This document shows positions 40,769-49,464 of a DNA stretch of 64,000 nt, piece after piece. The stretch's first letter is position 1. Every line of letters begins with the position of its first letter. The notes beneath the pieces were generated by a model, which saw only the letters and a list, made by a program, of their open reading frames with translations, was not told where the DNA came from and searched no databases. Source of the DNA: Actinomycetota bacterium (lineage in GTDB: Bacteria > Actinomycetota > UBA4738 > HRBIN12); assembly GCA_026003015.1 (NCBI GenBank), contig BPGL01000001.1, positions 359,353 to 423,352 on the forward strand. The letters run 5' to 3'. A program made the position numbers and the translations under genes.

Positions 40769-42082
40769 ATGGTGGGGGATCCACGGACGGTCGTCGCCCG
40801 CAAGCGCGACGGCATGGCCGTGCCTGCCGAGGAGCTCGAGGCCTTCGTCCTCGCCTACGCGCGCGGCGAGGTGAGCGACGCCCTGGCGGCGGCGTTCCTC
40901 ATGGCCTGCGTGATCCGGGGCATGACCGCCGAGGAGACCCTCGCCATGTGCCGGGCGATGGTGGCCTCCGGGGCCACGGTGTCCTTCGACCTCGACCGTC
41001 CCGTCGTCGACAAGCACTCGACGGGGGGTGTCGCCGACGGGGTCACCCTCGTGTTCGCTCCGCTGGCGGCGGCGCTCGGTCTGGGGGTCGCCAAGCTCTC
41101 GGGCCGCGGCCTCGGGCACACCGGCGGCACGCTGGACAAGCTGGAGGCCATCCCGGGGCTCAGGACCGACCTCGGCCCCGAACGGATCGAAGATCAGGTC
41201 CGCCGGGTCGGCTGCGCGGTGGCCGCGCAGTCCCCGGCGATCGTGCCGGCCGACGGCGCCCTGTACGCCCTGCGGGACGCGACCGCGACGGTTCCCTCGG
41301 TGCCGCTGATCGCCGCGAGCGTGATGGCGAAGAAGCTCGCGGTGGGAAGCGACCTCATCGTGCTCGACGTGAAGGCGGGCTCGGGCGCGTTCATGAAGAC
41401 CGTCGAGGAGGCCAGGGCCCTGGCGGACGCGTGCCGCGCGCTCGCGCGCGACGCCGGCCGACGGGCCGACGTGGCCGTCACCGACATGTCGCAGCCCCTG
41501 GGGGAGGCGGTCGGCAACGCCTTGGACGTACGGGAGGCGATCGAGATCCTCCGGGGTGAGCGCGCCGGTCGCCTGCGAGACCTGGTGGTCTGGTTCGCCG
41601 CTCGCGCCCTCGCACGCCTGGGGTCGATCGCTCACGAGGAAGGCGTCCGACGAGCCGAGGCCGCGCTGGCGTCGGGCGCGGCGCTGGAACGGTTCCGCGC
41701 GATGGTGGAGGCGCAGGGCGGGGACCCTGGTGTGGTCGACGACCCGGTCGGGGTCCTGCCTCGAGCCCCGCTCGTCCTGCCCGTGCTGGCGCCCGGTCCC
41801 GGGGTGCTCGCGGCGGTGGACGCGGAGGCGATCGGCCAGGCGAGCGTCGAGTTGGGCGCGGGCCGGCGTCGCAAAGGCGATCCGGTCGACCCGGCGGTCG
41901 GTCTCATCGTCGGCGTGAAGATCGGCGACCGGGTGGAGGCCGGTCAGCCGATCGGCGAGGTCCACGCGCGCGAGCGGTCGGCGGCGGACCGCGCGGCGGC
42001 CGCGCTGCTCGCGGCGCTCAGCTGGTCCGAGGAGCCGGTGACCCCGCCGCCGCTCGTCCACCTGGAGGAGGGTCGATCGTGA
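40769..42082 (+). CDS. deoA: Pyrimidine-nucleoside / thymidine phosphorylase
   Basis: Splits thymidine or uridine with phosphate to base and pentose 1-phosphate, which deoB then converts. The 437 residues include the signature SGRGLGHTGGTLDKLEAIPG, VDKHSTGGVADGV for phosphate, and LDVKAGSGAFMKTVEEA. TCCGGAGGG at 40751-40759 supports the ATG. The gap before it (40666-40768) holds a short tandem AGCTCAAGCTCAA and no other feature I can name. GTG of the next gene overlaps its stop. Confidence 0.9.
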   Translation: MVGDPRTVVARKRDGMAVPAEELEAFVLAYARGEVSDALAAAFLMACVIRGMTAEETLAMCRAMVASGATVSFDLDRPVVDKHSTGGVADGVTLVFAPLAAALGLGVAKLSGRGLGHTGGTLDKLEAIPGLRTDLGPERIEDQVRRVGCAVAAQSPAIVPADGALYALRDATATVPSVPLIAASVMAKKLAVGSDLIVLDVKAGSGAFMKTVEEARALADACRALARDAGRRADVAVTDMSQPLGEAVGNALDVREAIEILRGERAGRLRDLVVWFAARALARLGSIAHEEGVRRAEAALASGAALERFRAMVEAQGGDPGVVDDPVGVLPRAPLVLPVLAPGPGVLAAVDAEAIGQASVELGAGRRRKGDPVDPAVGLIVGVKIGDRVEAGQPIGEVHARERSAADRAAAALLAALSWSEEPVTPPPLVHLEEGRS

Positions 42083-42747
42083 CGAGATTCACGCTGCAGG
42101 GCCTGCTGGACGCGCTCGTCCTGCTCGCGGGGCTGGGCGTCGGGATGGCGGTTCGCGAGTACGCGCGCGCCTGGGCCGCGGCGCGCGCCGGCGACCCGAC
42201 CCCTCGGCTGTGGGGTCGGGTCACGCTCGCACCCCGGTCGTGGTTCGATCCGTTCGGCAGCGGTCTCGTACCCGGGCTGATCGGCGTCCTGTGGGCGGCG
42301 AACATCCCCTGGATCCCCGCGGCCTACGGGAAGCCGGCGCCGGTGGACCCGGTCGCCTTGCGGACGCGGGCCGCGGTCGTGCGCGTGTCCCTCGCCGGAC
42401 CGCTCGCGACGCTCGGCCTCGCGGTGCTGGTCGGCGTCCTCGTCCGCCTCGTCGACCCGACGCCGGCCGCGGGGCTGTTCGCTCCCTCCGGGGTGGGCCG
42501 CTCCCTTCGGGTGCTGGCCTTCGGGTGGTCGGGGCTCACGGTCTTCCACCTGTTGCCGATCCCGGGGCTGGACGGCGCGCGGATCGTGGGCCTGCTGCTG
42601 CCGCCACGTGCCGCCGAGGTCTACCGCAACGCCGATCACTACCTCGCGCTGTTCGTCCTCGCGGTCCTGTTCCTCTTCGGCTCTGGGATCCTCGGGGGGC
42701 TGACGGCCGCCGTGTGCACGAACCTGGCCGCAGGGCCGTGCGTGTAG
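42079..42747 (+). CDS. M50 site-2-protease-like membrane protein lacking the zinc histidines
   Basis: A 222-residue membrane protein with about five hydrophobic segments. The layout follows the small M50B site-2 proteases often found near trpS and scpA in Gram-positive bacteria: an active-site helix, a GRVTLAPRSWFDPFG loop, KPAPVDPVALR, and FHLLPIPGLDGARI with the third metal ligand Asp. The catalytic HExxH is REYAR here (about residues 26-30), so both zinc histidines are arginine, and the usual His in the LNP-x2-H-x-DP loop is gone too. It should not be a working metalloprotease of the known type. It is coupled to deoA by GTGA. Confidence 0.75.
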   Translation: MTRFTLQGLLDALVLLAGLGVGMAVREYARAWAAARAGDPTPRLWGRVTLAPRSWFDPFGSGLVPGLIGVLWAANIPWIPAAYGKPAPVDPVALRTRAAVVRVSLAGPLATLGLAVLVGVLVRLVDPTPAAGLFAPSGVGRSLRVLAFGWSGLTVFHLLPIPGLDGARIVGLLLPPRAAEVYRNADHYLALFVLAVLFLFGSGILGGLTAAVCTNLAAGPCV

Positions 42748-42777
42748 CCGGCTCCCGGGCCGCGGAGGGGACCGCGC

Positions 42778-42783
42778 TATCAT
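42778..42783 (+). promoter_or_regulatory. -10 element of trpS (TATCAT)
   Basis: TATCAT ends 9 bases before GTG at 42793, a leaderless spacing, although the conserved trpS frame opens only at 42836. Confidence 0.45.
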
Positions 42784-42835
42784 CCCCGCATCGTGAGCGC
42801 CCGAGGCGATCGCCGATGCCCCGAGCACCACGCGC

Positions 42836-43810
42836 GTGCTGACGGGGTACCGGCCGACGGGACCGCTGCACCTCGGCCACTGGGCCGGCAACATCGAGAA
42901 CATGCTCCGGCTCCAATCCGACCCCGCGAACGACTGCTTCTTCTTCATCGCGGACTGGCACATGCTCACGACGCACTACGACCGCACCGACGAGCTGCCC
43001 GGGTTCGTCGAGGGGCTCGTGCTCGACTGGCTGGCCGCCGGGATCGATCCGGAGCGCGCCACCGTCTACCGGCAGTCCGACCTACCGGAGGTCGCCGAGA
43101 TGGCCCTGCTGCTCGGGATGATCACCCCTCTGGGATGGCTCGAGCGCGTCCCCTCCTACAAGGAGCGGCTCCGCGACGCCGCCGAGCGGGAGAGCGCGAC
43201 CTTCGGGTTCCTCGGCTACCCGCTCCTGCAGACCGTCGACATCACGATCGTTCGCGCCCGGATCGTGCCCGTGGGAGAGGACCAGGTCGCCCACCTCGAG
43301 CTGTCCCGCGAGATCGTCCGTCGCTTCAACCGGCTCTACGGCGAGGTCCTCGTGGAGCCACAGCCCCTGCTGTCCGAGGCGCCGCTGATCCCGGGTTCCG
43401 ACGGGCGCAAGATGTCGAAGTCGCTCGACAACGCGATCGGCGTCCGCGACGACGAGGCGACGGTCCGCGCGCGGGTGCGGTCGTTCATCACCGATCCGCG
43501 GAAGGTGCGTCGGGGAGATCCGGGCCGTCCCGAGATCTGCCCCGTGTTCGCGCTGCACCGCCGCTTCTCGCCCGACGACGTGGCCCGGATCGAGGCGACG
43601 TGCCGCACGGGAGAGCTCGGGTGCGTCGACTGCAAGACGCTGCTCGCCGACCACCTCGTCGAGACGTTCGCGACGTTCCGCGAACGTCGCGCGGAGCTCG
43701 CCGCGCGTTCCGGGCTCGTGCGTGAGGTGCTCGCCGCGGGGCTCGATCGCGTCCGCCCGGTCGCGCGCGAGACCCTCGCGGCCGTGCGCGCCGCGATGCA
43801 CCTGACGTGA
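42836..43810 (+). CDS. trpS: Tryptophanyl-tRNA synthetase
   Basis: Charges tRNA-Trp. The 324 residues carry the class I motifs PTGPLHLGHWAGNIENM and KMSKSLDNAIG, with FFFIADWHMLTTHY and PVGEDQVAHLELSREI for substrate binding. From GTG at 42836 only MLTGYR precedes PTG, shorter than most relatives. A GTG at 42793 has the leaderless promoter spacing; it is one frame off, and one extra base between 42793 and 42836 would give a 14-residue extension (SARGDRRCPEHHAR) of normal length. I keep 42836 but flag the start. Confidence 0.92.
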   Translation: MLTGYRPTGPLHLGHWAGNIENMLRLQSDPANDCFFFIADWHMLTTHYDRTDELPGFVEGLVLDWLAAGIDPERATVYRQSDLPEVAEMALLLGMITPLGWLERVPSYKERLRDAAERESATFGFLGYPLLQTVDITIVRARIVPVGEDQVAHLELSREIVRRFNRLYGEVLVEPQPLLSEAPLIPGSDGRKMSKSLDNAIGVRDDEATVRARVRSFITDPRKVRRGDPGRPEICPVFALHRRFSPDDVARIEATCRTGELGCVDCKTLLADHLVETFATFRERRAELAARSGLVREVLAAGLDRVRPVARETLAAVRAAMHLT

Positions 43811-43820
43811 GCGGACGGGG

Positions 43821-44561
43821 ATGAGCGAGCGGGGGCCGGGCGGGTTCGCGGTGGAGCTTCCGGCCTACGCCGGCCCGTTCCGCCTGCTCGCCGACCTGAT
43901 CCTCGAGCAGAAGGTCGACGTGTGCGACGTCCCGATCGCGGCGATCACGGATCGCTACCTCGCGCACGCGCGAGCCGGCGAGGGATGGAGCCTCGAGGAG
44001 GCGACCTGGTTCCTCGCCGTGTGCGCGATCCTGCTCGAGCTCAAGGTCGCGCGCCTGACGCCTCGCTCGACGGAGCTCGACGACCAGGACCTGCTCGCCG
44101 GCTCGCCGGACCTCGCCTACGCGCGCTCCATCGAGCTGCGGGCCTTCCGTCGCGTCGCGGCCGAGCTCGCGCGGCGGCTCGAGGACGAGTCCGCCTACCA
44201 CGCCCGCGACGTGGGGCCGGGTCCCGAGCACGCGCACCTGTACCCCGACCCGCTCGCGTCGGTGCGCGCGGCCGACCTGGCGGCGATCGCTGCGGAGCTG
44301 CTCCGTCCGCCACCGGTCCTCGACCTGTCCCACGTGACCCCGATCCGCATCACGGTGGCCGACGCGGTCGAGGCCGTCGAGCGCCGGATCCAGGAGATCC
44401 CGGGACGAAGCGCCACCTTCCGCGAGCTCGTCGCCGACTGCGAGGACCGGATCCACGTCGTCGTGCGCTTCCTCGCGCTGCTCGAGCTGTACCGTGATGG
44501 TCGGGTGGACCTCGTGCAGGCGGAGACGTTCGGGGAGATCGAGGTGGCATGGCGGGGGTGA
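43821..44561 (+). CDS. scpA: Segregation and condensation protein A
   Basis: Kleisin of the SMC-ScpAB condensin that organises the chromosome. The 246 residues include FAVELPAYAGPFRLLADLIL, the N-terminal kleisin segment, and a C-terminal winged helix ending RFLALLELYRDGRVDLVQAE. It overlaps scpB by 13 bases. In M. tuberculosis scpA-scpB-rluB-cmk-der follow the same order. Confidence 0.93.
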   Translation: MSERGPGGFAVELPAYAGPFRLLADLILEQKVDVCDVPIAAITDRYLAHARAGEGWSLEEATWFLAVCAILLELKVARLTPRSTELDDQDLLAGSPDLAYARSIELRAFRRVAAELARRLEDESAYHARDVGPGPEHAHLYPDPLASVRAADLAAIAAELLRPPPVLDLSHVTPIRITVADAVEAVERRIQEIPGRSATFRELVADCEDRIHVVVRFLALLELYRDGRVDLVQAETFGEIEVAWRG

Positions 44562-45151
44562 TCGACCTGCGCGCCCTCGAGGCCGTCCTGTTCGTCTCCG
44601 ACGAGCCCCTGGGGGCCGCCGTGCTCGCCCAGGCCTTCGAGACGGACCGCCGCTCGGTCGAGGAGGCGTGTGAGCGGCTGGCCGCGGAGCTCGAGGCCCG
44701 CGGTTCGGGGCTCGTGCTGCGCGCCGTCGCCGGCGGCTGGCGCCTGTACACCCACCCCGACGTCGCCCCCACGGTCGAGCGGTTCGTCGTGTCGACGCGG
44801 CAGGTGCGGCTCACGAAGGCGGCGCTGGAGACGCTCGCCATCGTGGCCTACAAGCAGCCGGTCACGCGCCACCAGGTGAGCGCGATCCGTGGGGTGAACG
44901 CCGACGGGGTCCTGCGGGCGCTCGTCGAGCGGGGGCTGATCGAAGAGGTCGGTCGAGACGACGCGCCCGGGCGCCCCGTGCTCTACGCGACGACCCCGGC
45001 GTTCCTCGAGCGTCTCGGGCTGCCCTCGCTCGCGGCCCTCCCGCCGCTCGCGCCGCTGCTCGAGCCCGACGACGACGCCGACGCCTCGACGGGCGAGGGG
45101 GCGCCGGCCACGGGCTCGGCGGCGAGGTCGGAGGGTCCCGACCGGCCGTAG
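44549..45151 (+). CDS. scpB: Segregation and condensation protein B
   Basis: Partner of ScpA; two winged-helix domains that bind the kleisin. The 200-residue protein opens LRALEAVLFVSDEPLGAAVL and has TKAALETLAIVAYKQPVTRH with IRGVNADGVLRALVERGLI. The tail (about 165-200) is acidic and low in complexity. ATG lies inside the end of scpA. The next gene, rluB, starts 5 bases after its stop. Confidence 0.94.
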   Translation: MAGVIDLRALEAVLFVSDEPLGAAVLAQAFETDRRSVEEACERLAAELEARGSGLVLRAVAGGWRLYTHPDVAPTVERFVVSTRQVRLTKAALETLAIVAYKQPVTRHQVSAIRGVNADGVLRALVERGLIEEVGRDDAPGRPVLYATTPAFLERLGLPSLAALPPLAPLLEPDDDADASTGEGAPATGSAARSEGPDRP

Positions 45152-45156
45152 CGCCG

Positions 45157-45879
45157 ATGGCCGAGGAGCGGCTGCAGCGCGCGCTCGCGCGGGCGGGCCT
45201 GGGGTCCCGACGCTCGTGCGAACGGCTCATCCTCGAGGGCAAGGTGAGGGTCGGCGGCCGGGTCGCGACGCTCGGAGACCGGGTGGACCCGGCGACGGCG
45301 GAGGTCGAGGTCGACGGCGTTCGGGTGAACCTCGACCCGAGGGTTCGGTACCTGGCGCTCCACAAGCCCGCGGGCGTCGTCACGACGATGCGCGACCCGG
45401 GCGGCCGCCCCGATCTGCGGTCGCTCCTGCCGGCCGAGGGCCCGCGCGTGGTGCCGGTGGGGCGGCTCGACCGCGACACCGAGGGGCTCCTGCTCCTCAC
45501 GAACGACGGCGAGCTCGCGAACCGCCTGATGCACCCCCGCTACGGCGTCGAGAAGGAGTACCTCGTGTCGGTCCGGGGGCGTCCGCGCCCGGCGCACGTC
45601 GCCCGGCTCCTGCGCGGGGTCGAGCTCGAGGACGGACCGGCGCGGGCCGCGATGGCCAGGATCGTCGCGACCCGCCCGGACCGGGGGCAGCTGCGGGTCG
45701 TGATGACCGAGGGACGCAAGCGCGAGGTGCGACGGATGCTCGCCGCGCTCGGGCTGCCGGTCGAGCGGCTCGTGCGGGTCCGGATCGGCCCCGTGCGCCT
45801 CCACGGCCTGCCTCCGGGGGCGTGGCGGGAGCTCACGACCGAGGAGGTGCTCGGGCTCGCCAGGGCCGCCGGCTTGTAG
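45157..45879 (+). CDS. rluB: 23S rRNA pseudouridine synthase RluB-type
   Basis: Isomerises uridines of 23S rRNA (positions near 2605 in E. coli). The 240 residues have an S4 domain (about 3-62) and the synthase domain with the catalytic Asp in GRLDRDTEGLLLLTNDGELA and HPRYGVEKEYLV; EGRKREVRRMLAALG is the family end motif. It follows scpB closely, and its stop TAG forms part of the hexamer TAGCCT. Confidence 0.93.
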   Translation: MAEERLQRALARAGLGSRRSCERLILEGKVRVGGRVATLGDRVDPATAEVEVDGVRVNLDPRVRYLALHKPAGVVTTMRDPGGRPDLRSLLPAEGPRVVPVGRLDRDTEGLLLLTNDGELANRLMHPRYGVEKEYLVSVRGRPRPAHVARLLRGVELEDGPARAAMARIVATRPDRGQLRVVMTEGRKREVRRMLAALGLPVERLVRVRIGPVRLHGLPPGAWRELTTEEVLGLARAAGL

Positions 45880-45882
45880 CCT
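45877..45882 (+). promoter_or_regulatory. Possible -10 element before aroH (TAGCCT)
   Basis: TAGCCT overlaps the rluB stop; the start point would be near 45890, giving a 53-base leader with the inverted repeat CGGCCGG / CCGGCCG (45895-45913). Confidence 0.35.
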
Positions 45883-45942
45883 GAGGCGACGATCGGCCGG
45901 CGGGCGCCGGCCGACGAGCAGAGGCGAGCAGAGGACCGTCCG

Positions 45943-46311
45943 ATGCCGATGTGGGTGCGCGCCGTCCGCGGGGCGATCGTCGTGCCGGAGGACACCCCCG
46001 AGGGGGTCCTCGGCGCGACCGAGCGCCTGCTGCGCACCCTGCTCGATCGGAACGCGATCGCTCCCGAGGACCTGATCAGCATCCTGTTCACGGCGACCGA
46101 CGACCTGCGCGCGGCGTTCCCCGCCGAGGCGGCGCGCCGGATGGGGCTGGGGCGCGTGCCGCTGCTATGCGCCCGCGAGCTGCCCGTGCGCGGGTCGATG
46201 CCGAGCGTGGTGCGGGTCCTCGTGCACTTCCACACGGACCGCACTCCGGAGGCGCTCGAGCCCGTCTACCTCGACGGCGCCGAGTCGCTGCGCGATGACC
46301 TCGACCCCTGA
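45943..46311 (+). CDS. aroH: Chorismate mutase, AroH type
   Basis: Converts chorismate to prephenate, the branch point to Phe and Tyr. The 122 residues match the trimeric Bacillus-type enzyme: VRAVRGAIVVPEDTPEGVL with the active-site Arg, FTATDDLRAAFPAEAAR, VPLLCARELPV and RVLVHFHTD. It overlaps tyrA, the enzyme for prephenate, by 17 bases. The order aroH-tyrA-aroA-cmk-der forms an aromatic amino acid segment. Confidence 0.92.
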   Translation: MPMWVRAVRGAIVVPEDTPEGVLGATERLLRTLLDRNAIAPEDLISILFTATDDLRAAFPAEAARRMGLGRVPLLCARELPVRGSMPSVVRVLVHFHTDRTPEALEPVYLDGAESLRDDLDP

Positions 46312-47398
46312 GGCCGGGCCGCCGCGGCGGGTCGCGATCGTGGGCACCGGCCTGATCGGGTGCTCGATCGGCCTGGCGGCGGCGCGGGCCGGCCTGGAGG
46401 TCGCGGGCTACGACGCCGACGAGGGGGCCGCGACGGGGGCCGCGCGCGCCGGGTTGACGGTCGCGGGCTCGCTCGAGGCGGCTCTCGAGGGGTCGGAGCT
46501 CGTCGTCGTGGCGACCCCGATCGAGGCCGTGTGCGACGTGGTCGTGGCGGCGCTGGGTCGGGCGCCGGCGGCCGTCGTGACCGACGTGGCGAGCGTGAAG
46601 TCCTCGATCGTCCGGGCGGTCGCGGCGCGCGGCGCCCCGCTCGATCGGTTCGTGCCGGGCCACCCGATGGGCGGCAGCGAGCGCTCGGGACCCGAACACG
46701 CCTCGGCTTCGCTCGTCGACGGCATCGCCTGGGCGCTCGCCCCGACGCCGGCCACGGCCCCCGCGTCCAGGGCGCTCGTGGAGGCGTTCGTCCGGGCGCT
46801 CGGCGCGCGCCCCGTCGAGCTCGATCCCGAGCGCCACGACCGGCTGGTCGCCGTCGTGAGCCATCTGCCGCAGGTCGCCTCGACGGCGCTGATGGATCTC
46901 GCCGCCGCCGAGGAGGCCGACGAGCCCGAGCTCCTGGTGCTCGCCGCCGGCGGGTTCCGCGACCTGACGCGGCTGGCCGCCTCCAGCCCCGGCCTGTGGA
47001 GCGCGATCTTGCTGGCGAACCGTGAGGAGGTCGCGCGCGCGATCGACCGCTACGTCGAGGGGCTCGTCCGGCTGCGCGACGACGTCGCCCGCGGCGACGC
47101 GGCGCGGGTCGAGGCGACCTTCGCGTCGGCGAAGGCCGCGCGACTCGGGCTCGCGGCCAAGCCGCAGGTCCGCGCCGGCGTGGCCGTCGTCCAGGTGCCG
47201 ATCCCCGACCGCCCTGGCGCCCTGGCGCAGCTCACCGGGGGCCTTGCGGAGCGCGGGGTGAACATCGAGGACCTCCAGATCGTGCACTCTCCGGAAGGGG
47301 GGAGCGGTCTGGTGCAGGTCATCGTCGCGGCGACGGCCGGGGACGCGGCGCTCGAGGCCCTCCTCGAGCGGGGGTTCGACCCCGTCCGTCTGGCCTGA
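46295..47398 (+). CDS. tyrA: Prephenate dehydrogenase with ACT domain
   Basis: Oxidises prephenate to 4-hydroxyphenylpyruvate for tyrosine. The 367 residues contain the NAD fold VAIVGTGLIGCSIGLAAARA, FVPGHPMGGSERSG, a helical dimerisation half, and a C-terminal ACT domain (about 290-360, VPIPDRPGALAQLTGGLAER) that in relatives senses tyrosine. ATG overlaps the end of aroH. Confidence 0.94.
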   Translation: MTSTPEAGPPRRVAIVGTGLIGCSIGLAAARAGLEVAGYDADEGAATGAARAGLTVAGSLEAALEGSELVVVATPIEAVCDVVVAALGRAPAAVVTDVASVKSSIVRAVAARGAPLDRFVPGHPMGGSERSGPEHASASLVDGIAWALAPTPATAPASRALVEAFVRALGARPVELDPERHDRLVAVVSHLPQVASTALMDLAAAEEADEPELLVLAAGGFRDLTRLAASSPGLWSAILLANREEVARAIDRYVEGLVRLRDDVARGDAARVEATFASAKAARLGLAAKPQVRAGVAVVQVPIPDRPGALAQLTGGLAERGVNIEDLQIVHSPEGGSGLVQVIVAATAGDAALEALLERGFDPVRLA

Positions 47399-47407
47399 GG
47401 GGTCGCG

Positions 47408-48793
47408 GTGGTGCGAGCGCGGATCCGGCCGTCCAGCGGCGTCGAGGCCAGGGCCCGGGTTCCCGGTGACAAGTCGATCGCCCACCGCTGGCTCATCTTG
47501 GCCTCGACCGCGGAGGGACCCAGCCGTCTAGCGGGGGTTCCCCCGGCGCTCGACCTTCGATCGACCGCGTCGTGCCTCGCCGCCGTGGCGCCCGCAGCTC
47601 GACCTGGACTGGATCGTTGGCTCGCGGAGACTCTGTCCGACCTCGAGGTCGGCGGTTCCACGTGGAACCCGAGCTCGAGCCCGAGCTCGGGGGAGCCCGA
47701 CGGGCCGGTGGCGGAGGTCGAGGGTGAGGGTCGTTCGGGGCTCCGTCCGCCGGCCGCAGCCCTCGACTGCGGGAACGCCGGCACGACGATGCGCCTGCTC
47801 GCCGGCGTCTTGGCCGCGGCGCCGTTCCGAAGCGTCCTCGTCGGGGACGCGAGCCTGTCGCGGCGGCCGATGGAGCGGGTCGCCGAGCCGCTGCGGGCGA
47901 TGGGGGCGTCGGTGACGACGACCGACGGGCATCCGCCCCTCACGATCCGCGGTGGCCCCCTGCGAGGCGTCCGCTGGACCCTGCCGGTGCCCACGGCCCA
48001 GGTGAAGGGCGCGATCCTGCTCGCGGGCGTCGCGGCCCAGGGCGAGACGATCGTTGAGGAGCCGGCCCCCACCCGCGACCACACGGAACGCGCGCTGCGA
48101 GCCCTCGGCGGCCCGGTGGAGACCGGCCCGGGGACCGTTCGCGTCCGCCCGTTCCAGCACCCCGGGTTCGCCGCCAGCGTGCCCGGGGACCTCTCGTCCG
48201 CGGCGTTCCTCGTCGGCGCCGCGGCCCTGCTCGGGTCCCGGCTCGAGGTCGGCGGGGTCGGGCTCAACCCGACGCGCACCCACCTGCTTGAGGTCCTCGG
48301 GCGGATGGGCGTCGCGGTCCGCGCGTCGATCGAGCGCGACGAGCTCGGTGAGCCGGTCGGGACGCTTCGGGTGGATCCGCCCGCGCATCTCGACCCGGTC
48401 GAGGTCGGCCCCGAGGAGCTCCCGCTGGTGATCGACGAGGTCCCGCTCCTCGCGGCGCTCGCCGCGCACGCCGACGGGCCCTCCCGGTTCGCCGGCGCCG
48501 GCGAGCTCCGCCTCAAAGAGAGCGATCGGCTGGAGGGGATCGCCGCCGGCCTGCGCGGCCTGGGCGGGCGCGCCGAGGCCGTCGGCGACGCCCTCCGGGT
48601 CGAGGGTGGAGGGCTGCGCGGGGGTCGGGCGTCGAGCCTGGGGGACCACCGCCTCGCGATCGCGTTCGCCGTCGCCGGGCTCGCGGCCGAGGGCGAGGTC
48701 GAGGTCGAGGGTTTCGAGGCCTCGACGGTCAGCTTCCCGGGCGTGGTCGCGGCGCTGCGCGGCCTCGGCGCCCACATCGAGGTCTCGACGTGA
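47408..48793 (+). CDS. aroA: 5-enolpyruvylshikimate-3-phosphate synthase
   Basis: Joins shikimate 3-phosphate and phosphoenolpyruvate in the shikimate pathway. The 461 residues contain VPGDKSIAHRWLILA, LDCGNAGTTMRLLAG, LPVPTAQVKGAILLAG, LKESDRLEGIAAGL and GDHRLAIAFAVAG. It is longer than the usual 420-440: an insertion at about residues 65-112 is rich in Ser, Pro, Gly and Glu (WNPSSSPSSGEPDGPVAEVE) and lies between the first two conserved segments. GTG overlap with cmk is four bases. Confidence 0.93.
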   Translation: MVRARIRPSSGVEARARVPGDKSIAHRWLILASTAEGPSRLAGVPPALDLRSTASCLAAVAPAARPGLDRWLAETLSDLEVGGSTWNPSSSPSSGEPDGPVAEVEGEGRSGLRPPAAALDCGNAGTTMRLLAGVLAAAPFRSVLVGDASLSRRPMERVAEPLRAMGASVTTTDGHPPLTIRGGPLRGVRWTLPVPTAQVKGAILLAGVAAQGETIVEEPAPTRDHTERALRALGGPVETGPGTVRVRPFQHPGFAASVPGDLSSAAFLVGAAALLGSRLEVGGVGLNPTRTHLLEVLGRMGVAVRASIERDELGEPVGTLRVDPPAHLDPVEVGPEELPLVIDEVPLLAALAAHADGPSRFAGAGELRLKESDRLEGIAAGLRGLGGRAEAVGDALRVEGGGLRGGRASSLGDHRLAIAFAVAGLAAEGEVEVEGFEASTVSFPGVVAALRGLGAHIEVST

Positions 48794-49464
48794 GCGGCAG
48801 GCCGAGGGGTCGTCCCCGGGTCGTGGCGATCGACGGGGCGGCGGGGGTGGGCAAGTCCACGCTCGCGGCGGGCCTCGCGGAGGCTCTCGGCCTCCCGTAC
48901 GTGAACACGGGCCTGATGTACCGGGCCGTGGCGGCCGAGGCGCTGCGACGGGGCGTGCCGGTCGACGACGCCGAGGGGCTCGCGGCGATCGCCGACGCGC
49001 TCGCGTTCCGGGTCGCGGGCCCGGCCCCCGGACGCCTCGAGGTCGAGGGGTGGCCGGAGGATCGTCTGCGCACGGTCGACGTCGAGGCCGTGGTGTCCGC
49101 CGTCGCCGCCCACCCGGCGGTGCGCCGGCGGCTCCGAGCGCGCCAGCGGGCGATCGGGGAGGAGCGCGGCGCGGTCATGGAGGGGCGGGACATCGGCTCG
49201 GTCGTGTTCGCCGACGCGCCGGTCAAGCTCTTCGTCACCGCCGAGCCCGAGGTCCGCGCCGCACGGCGGGCTGCGGAGCGGGGCAGGTCGGCGGCCCCGG
49301 TCGGTGCGGCCCTCGACCGGCGGGACGCGCGGGACGCGCGCACGAACCCGCTGGCCCCCGCGCCGGACGCGACCGTGATCGACACCACCGACCGCACGAT
49401 CGCCGAGACGCTGCACGCGGCGCTCGAGGTCGTCGCCCGGGCGGCGCCGGAGCTCGTGCCGTGA
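48790..49464 (+). CDS. cmk: Cytidylate kinase
   Basis: Phosphorylates CMP and dCMP. The 224 residues have Walker A IDGAAGVGKSTLAAGLAEAL, PYVNTGLMYRAVA and EGRDIGSVVFADAPVKLFV. The lid is short (RRAAERGRS). It overlaps aroA and der at both ends by four bases, so the three are co-translated. Confidence 0.93.
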   Translation: MSGRPRGRPRVVAIDGAAGVGKSTLAAGLAEALGLPYVNTGLMYRAVAAEALRRGVPVDDAEGLAAIADALAFRVAGPAPGRLEVEGWPEDRLRTVDVEAVVSAVAAHPAVRRRLRARQRAIGEERGAVMEGRDIGSVVFADAPVKLFVTAEPEVRAARRAAERGRSAAPVGAALDRRDARDARTNPLAPAPDATVIDTTDRTIAETLHAALEVVARAAPELVP

